Origin: Cerioporus squamosus
Taxonomy: Eukaryota; Basidiomycota; Agaricomycetes; Polyporales; Polyporaceae
Reading direction: 5' to 3'
DNA length: 18,631 bases
Assembly (NCBI GenBank): GCA_022592435.1
Contig: JABYQS010000547.1
Coordinates: 1 to 18,631, forward strand
Position 1 is the first letter of the stretch. Each line of letters starts with the position of its first letter. The position numbers and the translations under genes are program-made. Shown here in pieces: positions 9,832 to 18,631 of this stretch. The notes under the pieces were generated by a model. The model did not search any database. It was not told where the DNA came from and worked only from the letters and a program-made list of their open reading frames with translations.

Positions 9832-11758
9832 ATGACCGTCCTCAGCCTAGTCACTCATTTGCTCGGTTTCGCTCTTTTTGCCTCGGCATCCCCCATATTC
9901 TCCGAGTCTCTATCACGTCTTGCAGACTCCAATGCGGTCCAGAAGTCCATACTCTCGGACTCGTCTCGCCGCAATGTCCTCAATCTCGCTCGCCAGGTCA
10001 ACTCGACTGGCTCCTCCAACGTGCTCAAGTTTGACCAGAGGCGCGCGGAGGCAATGCGGCAGCGAGCACAGGCCGACAGCAGCCCCACATCCGCGGCCGG
10101 TAGTTTCAATGTCGGTGCCATTTCGCAAGCGGTGTGCTACGTGGTGGAAGTGAGCTCTCTCATATCGCTTCCCTTCGTGTACTAAGGAGCTCTTTAGGTC
10201 CTGATCGGCACGCCTCCGCACCCTTGTGAGTCTTCTCCGTTTATTTCCCTGACCCCTGCATTGACGCATCCCTATGAAAACAGATACCGTTTTGGTGGAT
10301 ACCGGGAGCTCGAACACGTGGGTAGGGGCTGACCCTACGAGACCATTCGTACCTTCCCAATCCTCGACTGAGACCGGTAACGGCTTCGTGAGTCTCGCTT
10401 TACAACTATACATAGTAGTGACGGAAGATTCTGACGGTATGGGCTCAGTTTGTATCGTACGGCAGTGGGAAGGTTGCGGGTAAGCTCTCTCCGCTCCATG
10501 GGTTTGGATAGCATTCATCTTGCGCACAGGAACCGAGTGGCTCGACACGGTCACTATAGGGAACATGACTTTGCGCGACCAGTCAATCGGCGCGGCTGAA
10601 TTTGCCGAAGGATTCGACGGAGTAGACGGTATTCTCGGGTCAGTGCGTGGCTGACGATGACTGCGCGCGTCAAGCTCACCATGGTTCTAGGATCGGGCCA
10701 GTAGATCTCACATGTGGTGAGCTGCGTTCGAACTGCGTCTCTCTGTCGAGCTCAACGAGATTCGCATAGGTTCATTGTTCCCGGATACGAACGAGCGCGT
10801 GCCCACTGTCACCGATACCGCTTGGGCCGCAGGCCTTCTCGATATTCGTGAGGTTGGCATCTCTTTCGAACCATCCACCGATCTGGGGAGCAAGAACGGC
10901 GAGCTGACCTTCGGCGGTGTCGACAAGTCCAAGTACACGGGCGCCTTAAACTACACGTGAGTTTTCTTCTTCGCTCACGGCCCTGTATCACGCATATATG
11001 TATCCACTCATGCACTCCTGTCGGGCACCTGAAGGCCATTGACGACCGAAAAACCAGCGTCCTCCTACGTCGGAGTAAACCAGATGATGCACTATGGCGA
11101 CAAATCCAACGTTGTCCTCTCTACTACAGCTGGCATCCTAGACACTGGTACAACCTTGATCCTCATCGCATCCGGTATGCACCTCAATATACATGTGCAT
11201 GAGTCCAATACTTAACGCATCACTTCATTATGTCACGTCTTCACAGACGCGTTCAAACGCTATGTGACATACACGGGCGGCGTGGAAGACAAGAAGGTTG
11301 GCCTGCTCTGCATCACCCCAGCCCAGTTTGCGAACCTCAAGAGTCTATTCTTCACTATCGGCGGTGTAAGCCATCCTAACATGCACCCCTTTGAGATGCC
11401 GGCCGATGAAAGCTGACCTCCGCACTCGTTCCGAAGGTCACCTACGAGCTTACGCCCAACGCGCAGATTTGGCCGCGAGCGGTACGCCCTCCTTCAGTCT
11501 TTCGGGACTCCTTGTCCCCGCTTTTCTGATATTCTCCTTGTCTGCGCTACCGTCTTGTCACTACAGCTGAACAAAGCGTTGGGCGGTTCGGAGGACGGCA
11601 TCTACCTCATTGTGGCCGACATCGGAAGCCCGTCGGGCCAAGGCCTTGACTTCATCAACGGCATGGCGTTCCTTGAGAGGTTCTACATGGTGTACGATGT
11701 CGGAGGCAAACGGGCGGGGTTGGCGACGACGGATTTCACGTATGCGGATATCAACTGA
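9832..11758 (+). CDS. Secreted pepsin-like aspartic protease (family A1, polyporopepsin type)
   Basis: An acid endopeptidase, probably secreted. Eleven exons close in phase to give 432 residues: 9832-10149, 10198-10225, 10284-10387, 10449-10479, 10530-10638, 10691-10716, 10770-10956, 11035-11174, 11247-11365, 11437-11481 and 11567-11758. The protein starts with a signal peptide (MTVLSLVTHLLGFALFASAS) and a propeptide of about 80-90 residues. The mature bilobal enzyme follows. The first catalytic site is VDTGSSNTWVGA with Asp121, the flap is VSYGSG with Tyr154, and the second site is ILDTGTTLILIAS with Asp304. FDGVDGILGIGPVDL, GELTFGGVD, FFTIGG and FINGMAFLERFYMVYDVG match the order seen in polyporopepsin-like enzymes. 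All key residues are present, so it should be active. Introns before exons 8 and 10 end in ctgaag and ccgaag, unusual acceptors, but both are needed to keep the frame and the conserved sequence. Exons 2, 4 and 6 are 26-31 bases long. Confidence 0.93.
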
Positions 11759-12440
11759 TTTGCGGGCCGATGGGAATGTACGAGCGTGACATGAATCTAT
11801 CTCTGTAATGTTCGATGGCCACACGCGCGCAGCACGAACTCCTCGAGTAGAGGCGTATTCGGGGATCGCGCACCAAGTCGGCATCACAATGAATCGCGGT
11901 GTATGGTCGCAGGCGACAAGGGTTATTCAAGGTAGTTGGCGTGGTCCGCGGATGCACTGCCGCGAGCTGGGGCATGCGCGTCCTCCCACCGCTCCTCAGT
12001 ACAGAACGCAAGTCTGTACTCTTCAATGGTGTCTAGGGGGGCGAACTCGCGGACGTTTCTACTTCTATTTCAACTCGAGCACGTCTTCGACGTCGAAGGC
12101 TGCTGTATTTCAAAGACGGTCTGGTCTTCGGAGGAGACTCTTCAGCCTCTGCGGTCGCACGAAGTCGCGGTATGGTAAATAAGGGGCAGGATCCTTTCTC
12201 TTTGACAGCCCGGGGGCGCGGTTCTCTCTTTGACGGGGAGATCAGGTCTATATGTCTCTGTTGAGCGCGTGCAGATTTGAGGCGACAGTGTTGTTGGCTC
12301 CTTGGACTCTAGAGAGCGATTGTGGCATGACTCCACTGGAGGCAAATATGTATAAGAGCGGGTCAAGTACTGCGGCATGCACTACACGTTGCGACGATGC
12401 ATCAGCGAGCAAGGGCGAGCTTCGAGAGTGGAATCTTCGT
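11759..12440. other. Intergenic region downstream of the protease
   Basis: No coding sequence is supported. The left part must contain the protease 3' untranslated region. The right part may include sequence joined to the retrotransposon relic, but no reverse transcriptase or RNase H motif continues below about 12441 and no long terminal repeat was seen. Confidence 0.4.
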
Positions 12441-12867
12441 CCAGAGCGGACTTGAGCGACAGAGCGAGGTCGGGGCCAATTGAGAATCTTCTCGATCTTC
12501 TTGGGGTCCGCTTCGACGCCGGCCGCAGAGATGTGGTGCCCAAGGAAGTCGACTTCAGTGAGAAAGAGGCTGGTCTTCTTGTCTGAGCAGAAGAGGGAAG
12601 TTTTTTTCGAAGGGCTGCCATGATAGTGCGAACGTTGCGCCGGTGTTCCTCGATAGACTGCGACCAGATGATGATGTCGTCGAGGTAAACATGGCAGATC
12701 GATCCGATGTACGGCCGCAATGCGGAGAACATCAGGCGTTGGTGGATGGACGGCGCGTTCCGACAACCCTGCGGCATGACGAGCCGTGACTCGTACAAGC
12801 CGAAAGGTGTGGTAACAGCGGTGAATCTCAAGTCGTCCAGTAGAAGTGTAACGCAGGGACCATTTAC
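12441..12867 (-). mobile_element. Ty3/gypsy reverse transcriptase relic
   Basis: A fragment of an LTR-retrotransposon polymerase. The minus strand reads RFTAVTTPFGLYESRLVMPQ, then NAPSIHQRLMFSALRPYI and HVYLDDIIIWSQSIEEH, which holds the YxDD catalytic motif of reverse transcriptase. After IMAALRKK the frame changes at a run of seven T (plus strand 12601-12607). It resumes as FCSDKKTSLFLTEVDFLGHH and DPKKIEKILNWPRPRSVAQV, the conserved end of the polymerase domain. Only about 140 codons remain. Gag, protease, RNase H, integrase and terminal repeats are not seen. The frameshift and truncation at both sides show it is dead. Confidence 0.85.
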
Positions 12868-13084
12868 ATAGCCACGGGATGAAGATCCCGTATGTCACTG
12901 AGGGCGTACCAACTCACTTCAATGGAACGCGCCGCCATCTCGGTCAGGTCACGGGCCGTGCCTCGCCCCGCTGCACAAATAATAATCACGGATTTGCCGC
13001 TGCTATCTTGGCCCTCGCTTAGGCTACTTAATGTACATGACGATGCTGAGGTCACCACCTCGCCATGGGCGTGATCTCCCGATT
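12868..13084. other. 3' flank of the secreted-protein gene
   Basis: About 220 bases between the retroelement relic and the stop of the minus-strand secreted-protein gene. It probably holds the 3' untranslated region. No gene is seen. Confidence 0.35.
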
Positions 13085-13765
13085 TCACTTGCAGTTGTTG
13101 ACGACTCCGTTGGCCGCAAGCACCGCATTCGTGAGCTGCGTGTTCGCCTGCGCCAGGAGAGCTGACGCGGTAGGGTCCGTCCTGCAAGCCATCATCATCG
13201 TCGTAAGTCTCGCACCCTCGCCGCATTACTGCCAGTGGCCGGCCACTCACGAGTTGAGGTCGGAGAGGGCGGTCAGGACCGTGGTGAGGTTCCCCCCGAC
13301 CTGGTCGCGCAGGCCAGGGTCGGCGGTGTCCCCGTTGACGAGTGCAAGGAGGATCTGCTTGATCGCGCCGCCCGCACCGAAAGCCCCGGACTGCAGCGCC
13401 GAGATGTCTAGGTCGGCGGAGTTGTTCCTGCGGGGGCAGAAATGAGTCCTTGTGTGAGCATCGTTCTCGAGCGTGCAAAGGGTCGAGGAGAGCATACATA
13501 GCGACGAGGCCGGTGGCGTTGGCCAGGGAGGAGGCTGTCGACGCGAGCTGGGCGACGTGGAAGACGATCTCGCCACGGTCGATGTTGCACTCGAGGTTGC
13601 CGAGCTGCCGACGAGTCGGGGTGGTGGGAGCTGGATGGAAGGGGAGTACCGGAAGTCAGCGGCTGTAGGCTTCATCGAGGACTCAGTTTAGGACTCACCA
13701 GCGTGTGCGAACATGAGCGCGGTGAAGGCGAAGAGGCCGGCGGTCGAGTAGTAAAGGCGAACCAT
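13085..13765 (-). CDS. Small secreted protein with two cysteines
   Basis: Four exons, 13765-13699, 13630-13498, 13427-13251 and 13181-13085, close in phase to give 157 residues ending NNCK. A signal peptide of about 22 residues (MVRLYYSTAGLFAFTALMFA) is followed by a dibasic RR at 29-30, a possible Kex2 site. The mature part is alanine/leucine rich, likely helical, with one cysteine near each end (Cys37 in LECNID and Cys156), which suggests a disulfide that ties the ends together. NxS/T sequons lie at about 60, 68 and 113. The layout resembles a group of uncharacterised small secreted proteins of agaricomycetes with an N-terminal L-[DE]-C-N motif and a C-terminal NC. That likeness is from memory and the function is unknown; effector-like or wall-associated roles are possible. 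A TATA box sits 136 bases upstream. Confidence 0.85.
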
Positions 13766-13900
13766 TTCCAGTGGTCGAATGAATGTGAAGGAACGTGAGG
13801 GTTTGGAAGAAGATCGAACGACTCCTGGTCGTAGAGGCTGAAGGAAGAGGTGGAGCGAAGAAGTGAAGGTTGATGTGACAGTAAGCCATGCCGTCCAGGC

Positions 13901-13906
13901 TTTATA
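13901..13906 (-). promoter_or_regulatory. TATA box of the secreted-protein gene
   Basis: The minus strand reads gacctataaagcc, 136 bases upstream of ATG 13765, in a position that would leave a leader of about 100 bases. Confidence 0.4.
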
Positions 13907-14595
13907 GGTCGCGGGGCTGGAGAGGATGCTACGAACAGCGCGTGCTCGTCAGTGGCGGACCTGGGCACGCAGTCGTTTGATCACGTCGACGCCTCCGACA
14001 CCTACGCTGCGAACACCATATCCCCTGCAAGTCCTTGTTGCTGCGTTGAAGTATGTACGCAAGAGTGCCCAGGGACAGCGCGGCGGATAGTCTCACCGGG
14101 TTGCGTGCGCCTGACGTTGCGCATCCTGCACGTGCGTTACCGCCCTGCGCCAAGTTGTGCAGACGTCCCTCCTTGAGCTGCGCAAGCACTGCGAGACGCT
14201 GCGTCGCGTGGCGCATCCAGACATCTGCCCGAGGTGTCCTGGTCTCTGCGAGAGATGTCGAGCATCGCAGCAGCAACTGGAGCGCAAGCACACTGCTTTG
14301 CAGTGATTCGTGGAGCCTGCGGGTTACGATCTGCTGCGAGTGAGTGATCATGCGCAGGACGTGCACATCGTAGATTTGATGGCGCGAAGCATATGCACGG
14401 GATGCATGTCAGATGCACACCCAGTGAGATGGCCTGCGGTCTGTCCACTGCGCTCGTTAACTGAGGAGACATTTGATCGCAGCCTAGCAGTGAATACATA
14501 CGATATGAATGCAAGTAGTACAACTGCCAGTCTACCATGGTGAACAAGGTGGTTCGTAGGACTTCAAGAACGTCGACGTCCGCTATTTTCGGCAC
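13907..14595. other. Unresolved stretch, no gene supported
   Basis: Several open frames of 70-150 codons overlap here on both strands, but none has a recognisable motif, a plausible splice pattern or a consistent composition. A protein-like run KIADVDVLEVLRTTLFTMVD can be read on the minus strand near 14592-14533, next to the doubtful small gene, but it could not be spliced to it in frame. Confidence 0.3.
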
Positions 14596-14869
14596 TTAGG
14601 AGTCAGTATGACGACTAGCAAGGCTTGTCACGGTCAGTTTCGACGTGGAGCAGGGTAGAAAGCAGTACTCACCACGAGACCTCGACGCCCTCTCCAACGC
14701 ATACCAATGCAGTGTGAACGTCCAGCTTACGGTTCACCGTGACAAGCTCGAGGTCCTTGGCGGTGATGTTGCAGGGCTGTTAGGGTGCGGCTGTGTGCCG
14801 TGTGAAGTTGGCATCGGTCCGAATCGGAGGTGATGATGAACCGACGGTCTGTACGATCATTGGCTGCAT
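14596..14869 (-). CDS. Possible small gene, unknown function
   Basis: The best part is an exon at 14776-14673 that reads PCNITAKDLELVTVNRKL and then DVHTALVCVGEGVEVS. It is preceded by a good branch and acceptor (ccctaacag) and followed by a good donor (gtgagtac). A short first exon from ATG 14869 would join in phase through a donor near 14854. A TATA-like ttataa at 14901-14906 lies about 32 bases upstream of that ATG. A final exon at 14614-14596 would give a stop, for a product of only about 45 residues. No signal peptide is clear and no family is recognised. It may be part of a larger gene or a remnant. Confidence 0.28.
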
Positions 14870-14906
14870 GCCTCGAGAGAAATGGTCAGCCAGACGACCA
14901 TTATAA

Positions 14907-15296
14907 AGTCTTGCTGCGTCGAGAGACGGATAGAGGTCGCTCGAGAGCTGCGACTCTTGCGATAAGTAAGTAGCGAGTGTAAGTTGTGGCCAGGCGCCAG
15001 CTCATCAGCGTCCTAGCAAGTCTTTGGTTCCCAATCAGGCAAGTGTAGAGGTTCGAGCCGCATCGTCCCATAGCGGCGCCTTGGACGATAATCTTCGTGT
15101 AGGCCATCCGTGCATGTGAACGATAACGAGATGATAGAAAGAAAAGCAAGTGTCTAGTTACTTTTCGAAAAGTCAGTATGCACGCAAGAGGTCCGAAACC
15201 GAAGTGGTTAACTTTGCTCACTGACGAAGTCCGCGGAAATCTTACACGCCTGTGTTGGACAAACAAGTCCAGATATTCTAGGTACCTGTACATTCC
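14907..15296. other. Region downstream of the UbiA gene, no gene seen
   Basis: About 390 bases that should include the 3' untranslated region of the UbiA gene and the promoter of the doubtful small gene. A GGTTCGAGCC string at 15049 was tested as a tRNA T-arm and failed. Confidence 0.35.
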
Positions 15297-16409
15297 CTAT
15301 AGAAGAGAAGAGCGAAGAAGCCTGGCAGACCCGCCATCGGCGATAGAGGGAAGTACTACTATGTGCAGGAAGCACAGCCAAATCTGCGACACGGGCAGCA
15401 TAAGTCAGATCAACATTACCATACCAGACGACATCTCGAGAAGACGCACGTTGTAGTCTCGATACGCGGCTCCATCTGCCTCAGAAGTGCCCACGCTGAA
15501 GTAGAACCGTAGGCCGACGTATGTCGCGAACGCGCAGCCCACCGTCGAGGCTAGCAAGTGGGGCTCCCGAAAACTGCAAAGGGAGAATGACCACGCAGGG
15601 AGCAAGACGAGCATCGAGAGTCGGCTTGCGCGCGGGTAGGCGAGCGGGATGGTAAGGCGTCCAGTAGCGCTGTCACCGATAACGTCTCGGAAGTCTTGCG
15701 CGTGGGTCGTGGTGAGTATGAGGAGGAAGTAGAGGATCTGCGTGTCCCGGAAGGTATCACTGACTACGGACTTATCTGGCAGTGGCAGCGTGGCATGGAT
15801 GAGAATGTCTTCCACGCAAACAAGTACTCGCGACCGACGCACCGCACATGACCATGCTCGCACCGCCGTTGAACGCAGCGTACGCGAGCGCGTTGCAGAG
15901 GCTCTTCGTGGCCCAGTGCGAGGCGAGTCCGAAGTCGTGGTAGCAGATGTTCCCGATATGGAGCAGCAGGCATGCCTTGGGCACCCGGAAGGCGCAAGAG
16001 AGGGCGAAGCAGATCGGGAGGAGAGTCCAGCGCAACGTGCGGGCGGTGCTCTGCGAGATGCGCTTGGACGGGATGGGCCTCCACGGCTTGTTCATCGCGT
16101 CCTCCTCGCCGTCGAGGCTCTGGTTCGCAATGTTGATTTCGAGGAGATTGATCCAGATCCAGATGATCCTCGGGAGGATGTGGTGCGGGGCTCCTGTCGG
16201 GGCGGCGATCGTCCCGTATATCGTCTGCGAGCCAGATGAGGGCGTTAGAAAGGAGCGGCGAGCAAAGCATGACATACGGTCGGCATGAGCAGAGTGAGCA
16301 TATCATCTCGAGTGAACAGATACAATGTCCATAGGAAGCCAGCGCAGTTCTGCGCGGACAGGCGCAACCTGCGTGCAAGATCTGCAACGGGGGATCGGAC
16401 GTTCGCCAT
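15297..16409 (-). CDS. UbiA-family membrane prenyltransferase or terpene cyclase
   Basis: An integral membrane enzyme of the UbiA superfamily, which acts on prenyl diphosphates with Mg2+. Four exons, 16409-16278, 16224-15843, 15775-15450 and 15383-15297, close in phase to give 308 residues, the usual size for the family. The first metal-binding region is NIANQSLDGEEDAMNKPWRP (residues 75-94), followed by IPSKRIS; this replaces the classic NDxxDxxxD form but keeps the NKPWRP signature of fungal members. The second region is QDFRDVIGDSATGRLTIPL, with Asp199, Asp202 and Asp206. Hydrophobic helices alternate with these loops, for example ILYFLLILTTTHA and CAFATYVGLRFYFS. The last exon (YNIWLCFLHIVVLPS) is reached through a standard intron; reading through it would add a false end, MSSGMVMLI. 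ATG 16409 was preferred over in-frame ATGs at 16433 and 16457 because a TATA box lies at 16448-16453. Fungal members include aromatic prenyltransferases and the terpene cyclase of the fumagillin pathway; the substrate here is unknown. Confidence 0.88.
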
Positions 16410-16447
16410 CGTCGAGCTTCGAAGTAGCACCTGCATGTACTTCGGAA

Positions 16448-16453
16448 TATATA
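16448..16453 (-). promoter_or_regulatory. TATA box of the UbiA gene
   Basis: The minus strand reads gctatatattcc, 39 bases upstream of ATG 16409. It places transcription start at roughly 16420, below the alternative ATGs at 16433 and 16457. Confidence 0.5.
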
Positions 16454-17170
16454 GCATGAGCTATGGCAGTGGCGGCAGGGGAAGAATCACTGACCTATGG
16501 TCCTCTCACGCCATCCACACTGGGCGCAAGCTGAAAGTTCCCTCTTCTTCTCTCTAACAGGAGCTGAAGCAACCTACCGCTGGGGAGCCATGAGAACGTC
16601 GTATCCTGTCGGCGCGGCGCGAGTTCGGACCCTTAGGATTCTGGATGTCGATGAAGTACTCAGGCATGCAATAGTAGGAGGTGTGGTCTTGAAGGTGTCG
16701 TACTTGCAAGGCACATGCTTCGGCGTCAAGGGAAGGATGCCAAGTTCTATCAAACCACAGAAGTTGGGCTTTCCGCAAACGTAGGATACGATATGTCAGA
16801 CGGCGTTCGTGTCAGCGGACAACGGTCCGGAGTAGCGACGCTCACCAAGGCTATTCACTCCCACGGCGGGGCGCAGTGTCGGCGGGCGAGGCGCGTGGCA
16901 CCTACAGTAGGATGTAGGCCCTTATCGATCATCGGCGGTCCTTGGAAGGAAGTCAACCTGGGGTCGAGAGGATTGTCTACGACAGTCAAGTGTGGAATGA
17001 GAACTTTGCACAGGTCGATCTACTCGGGAACCTCTGGCAGCATCGGCGGCGTCGAGCTCTCGTTGGAGGATTGCAAGCGGCAACTGTAAGGTACCACAGG
17101 CTAGGTAGGTGGGAGGCCTGCAAGAGGACGTGCAGAAGACGCACATGTACAGGAGATGTCTCACTCTGCA
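16454..17170. other. Unresolved region upstream of the UbiA gene
   Basis: Short protein-like runs occur on the minus strand, such as YYCMPEYFIDIQNPKGPNSR near 16680-16620 and VVPYSCRLQSSNESSTPPML near 17095-17040. They lie in different frames and could not be joined by convincing splice sites. They may be remnants of a decayed gene. On the plus strand the frame around 16942-17200 is open but shows no motif. Confidence 0.3.
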
Positions 17171-17335
17171 TCATTGAAACACGGGACGGGGCGAGAAAAG
17201 ACTGACCCTTGCCGGCTGCTCGCCTTCGGGATCTTCACAGCCAGGCTGGTGTTCGTACAGCAGACGGTGAACGGTCAACCGCCTCCGATCTGAAGATGCG
17301 CTCGGGCATAAGAGTGGTGCATACCACCACCTCAT
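17171..17335 (-). CDS. Small open frame of 54 residues, doubtful
   Basis: An uninterrupted minus-strand frame from ATG 17335 to TGA at 17171-17173. It includes RRLTVHRLLYEHQPGCEDPE, which has a protein-like composition. The gene context is weak: no TATA box, no signal peptide and no recognised family. It may be an exon or relic instead of a gene of its own. Confidence 0.2.
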   Translation of the reverse strand: MRWWYAPLLCPSASSDRRRLTVHRLLYEHQPGCEDPEGEQPARVSLFSPRPVFQ

Positions 17336-17399
17336 GGCAGACTAGAGGACCTCCGAGGCGAATGCCGCGAAGTCGGATGGTGATTAACTGTAAGTAGTA

Positions 17400-18252
17400 C
17401 GTAGTACCCAGGCGGACGACGAGAGGAGAGTCGCATGTGGCAGCTTCCCTTCCTACATTTTAGTAAGCAGTGCAGGTATCCAATCTTAGGTCTGCGTACC
17501 TGAACCTGCCACGCCTCAATAGACCTATGCCACTCCTTACATGGTCAGAAGTTAACGAGCGTTCCGCGGAGTCGGCGCGCTGCAGTCGTAGACGCAAGCC
17601 TTCCGGTTCTCAGTATCGTCTGTGGCATATGTGCACTATGGAATCGCGAGAAGATCCGGGTCTGAGGTTCTAGAAGTTGTAGCTGGACAATGACATGGAC
17701 GATGATGTTCGTCAACAGTCGGCCAACAGTCAACAAACCACCATCTTTGAGCGCCCGGATCCAGGGCGAGATCTGGCACGTGAAAGTGAGATCGCGCCCC
17801 ACTGACCGAGTTTGGCTGGAGCCAGAGAGCTCTGCAGCCTCTGCTCGCCTGCAAGACCTCTTCTCCTCTGACCACCACCATCTCGTCCCTCGCTCTCCAC
17901 CGCCAGCAGTCGCCAGCAGCCCACCACGTTTCCGCCACGCATCGATTATCACGACGTGCGCCCCGGCTGTCAACGGCTTCAGGCGGCGCGACAGGAAAGC
18001 GGAGCCAAGACACATTTCATCCCGGAGGAGTCTGTAGGAGCCAAGGAGGCGCATTTGTCTACTGTTGTCACGCCTGAGGTGTGTCTTTCGTATTCTCTGC
18101 GCCACGCGAGCCACAATAAAACGTTCCGTCCGCTCTCTACCCCGCTACTAGACACCATCCATCTCGCTCCCTGCGATCTCACGCACCCTGTCGCTCTTCT
18201 CGCCACGTAACCCATCGACTCCCCGCCTATACCCCACGTATACCCTTCCAAG
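17400..18252. other. Upstream region of the last gene
   Basis: Open frames here, including one of 189 codons on the minus strand (17545-18114), show no motif and look like by-products of GC-rich sequence. The last 400 bases are rich in C and T on the plus strand, as in promoters and 5' leaders. The direct repeat caacagtc occurs at 17713-17732 (gtcaacagtcggccaacagt). Confidence 0.35.
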
Positions 18253-18631
18253 ATGCCTGCACCTCCGAGAGATGTGTTTGGGATCGTATACATCATCGAG
18301 AATGCCCAGCAGTTTTGGTCAGGTACGCGCCTAGCTCCCCTCCACCTCTACTACGTCTCATCGCTCTCTGTCGTTCTCAGAGCTTGAAGATGTCCTTCAT
18401 TCCCCCCAGACGTGACTCTGTCAAAGCTGGATAGCACGCTTCGAAGGTTCATCTCCTTGTGCGCGGCATATCATGGTGCGTCCCCGTCTCTCGGGCGCGG
18501 GCGGATATTCATGTCATCCGGCATTATCGTGGAACGGTCTTTCTTGCACCATCCTACCAACAAACTCCAGAGCCTCTCCAGTGGACACGCTTGCGATGGT
18601 GCTCGCTTCAGAGTTGTTCCAGTTTCATTCA
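18253..18631 (+). CDS. Start of a gene with a Mediator Med25 VWA-like N-terminus, 3' partial
   Basis: Three exons can be joined in phase: 18253-18322, 18410-18475 and 18573 to the window edge. They give 64 residues that begin MPAPPRDVFGIVYIIENAQQ, go on with LSKLDSTLRRFISLCAAYHG and end SPVDTLAMVLASELFQFHS. The pattern of a first beta strand (VFGIVYIIE), an intervening helix, and then a threonine followed by a hydrophobic strand (TLAMVLASE) fits the von Willebrand A-like domain of Mediator subunit 25, which helps activators recruit RNA polymerase II. The match is by pattern and memory only, so the name is tentative. The third exon uses an acceptor two bases after the nearer cag (ccagag), because only this keeps a sensible frame. 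The rest lies beyond the window. Confidence 0.6.

Noticed and set aside
13929..14366. Minus-strand open frame of 145 codons
   Set aside because: Competing frames of similar length overlap on both strands and none has a motif or signal peptide.
15040..15065. GGTTCGAGCC string like a tRNA T-arm
   Set aside because: The flanking bases cannot form the five-pair T stem, and no anticodon or acceptor stem is found at the right distances.
15405..15450. C-terminal extension MSSGMVMLI of the UbiA protein from reading through
   Set aside because: It lies inside an intron with good donor and acceptor; the spliced end continues with a hydrophobic stretch typical of the family.
17545..18114. Minus-strand open frame of 189 codons
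   Set aside because: Arginine-rich composition typical of antisense GC-rich sequence, no recognisable domain, and it overlaps the likely promoter of the gene at 18253.

Overview
The window looks like nuclear DNA of an agaricomycete, probably a wood-decay polypore type. The evidence is GC-rich coding sequence broken by many 50-90 base GT-AG introns, a polyporopepsin-like aspartic protease, a basidiomycete-style HET-domain protein, a multi-exon cytochrome P450 and a relic of a Ty3/gypsy reverse transcriptase. No rRNA, tRNA or CRISPR array was found. All gene models are spliced by eye from reading frames and splice sites, so exon borders are inferences, though phases close exactly in the models called complete.

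Layout from left to right: 1-1917 (+) a P450 running in from the left, with one probable frameshift; 2173-3636 (-) a nine-exon multi-pass membrane protein of about 343 residues; 3637-4855 a divergent intergenic region with a TATA box on each side; 4856-7464 (+) a HET-domain protein whose N-terminus, with a putative membrane helix, is recovered from two upstream exons; 7504-8584 (-) a decayed gene with several frame breaks, convergent with the HET gene; 8585-9831 intergenic with a 29-base imperfect palindrome and the protease promoter; 9832-11758 (+) a complete eleven-exon secreted aspartic protease; 12441-12867 (-) the gypsy reverse transcriptase relic; 13085-13765 (-) a small secreted two-cysteine protein; 14596-14869 (-) a doubtful small gene; 15297-16409 (-) a complete four-exon UbiA-family membrane enzyme of 308 residues; 16454-18252 mostly unresolved; 18253-end (+) the start of a gene resembling the von Willebrand A-like domain of Mediator subunit 25.

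The genes do not form an obvious single pathway. The P450, UbiA enzyme and 7TM-like protein could suggest small-molecule metabolism and sensing, but they are 13-14 kb apart with an immunity-type gene, a protease, a transposon relic and decayed sequence between them. The mixture is typical of a variable, gene-turnover region. The most useful results are the intact UbiA, protease, secreted-protein and 7TM models, and the demonstration that several introns end at unusual AAG acceptors that would mislead automatic gene calling.
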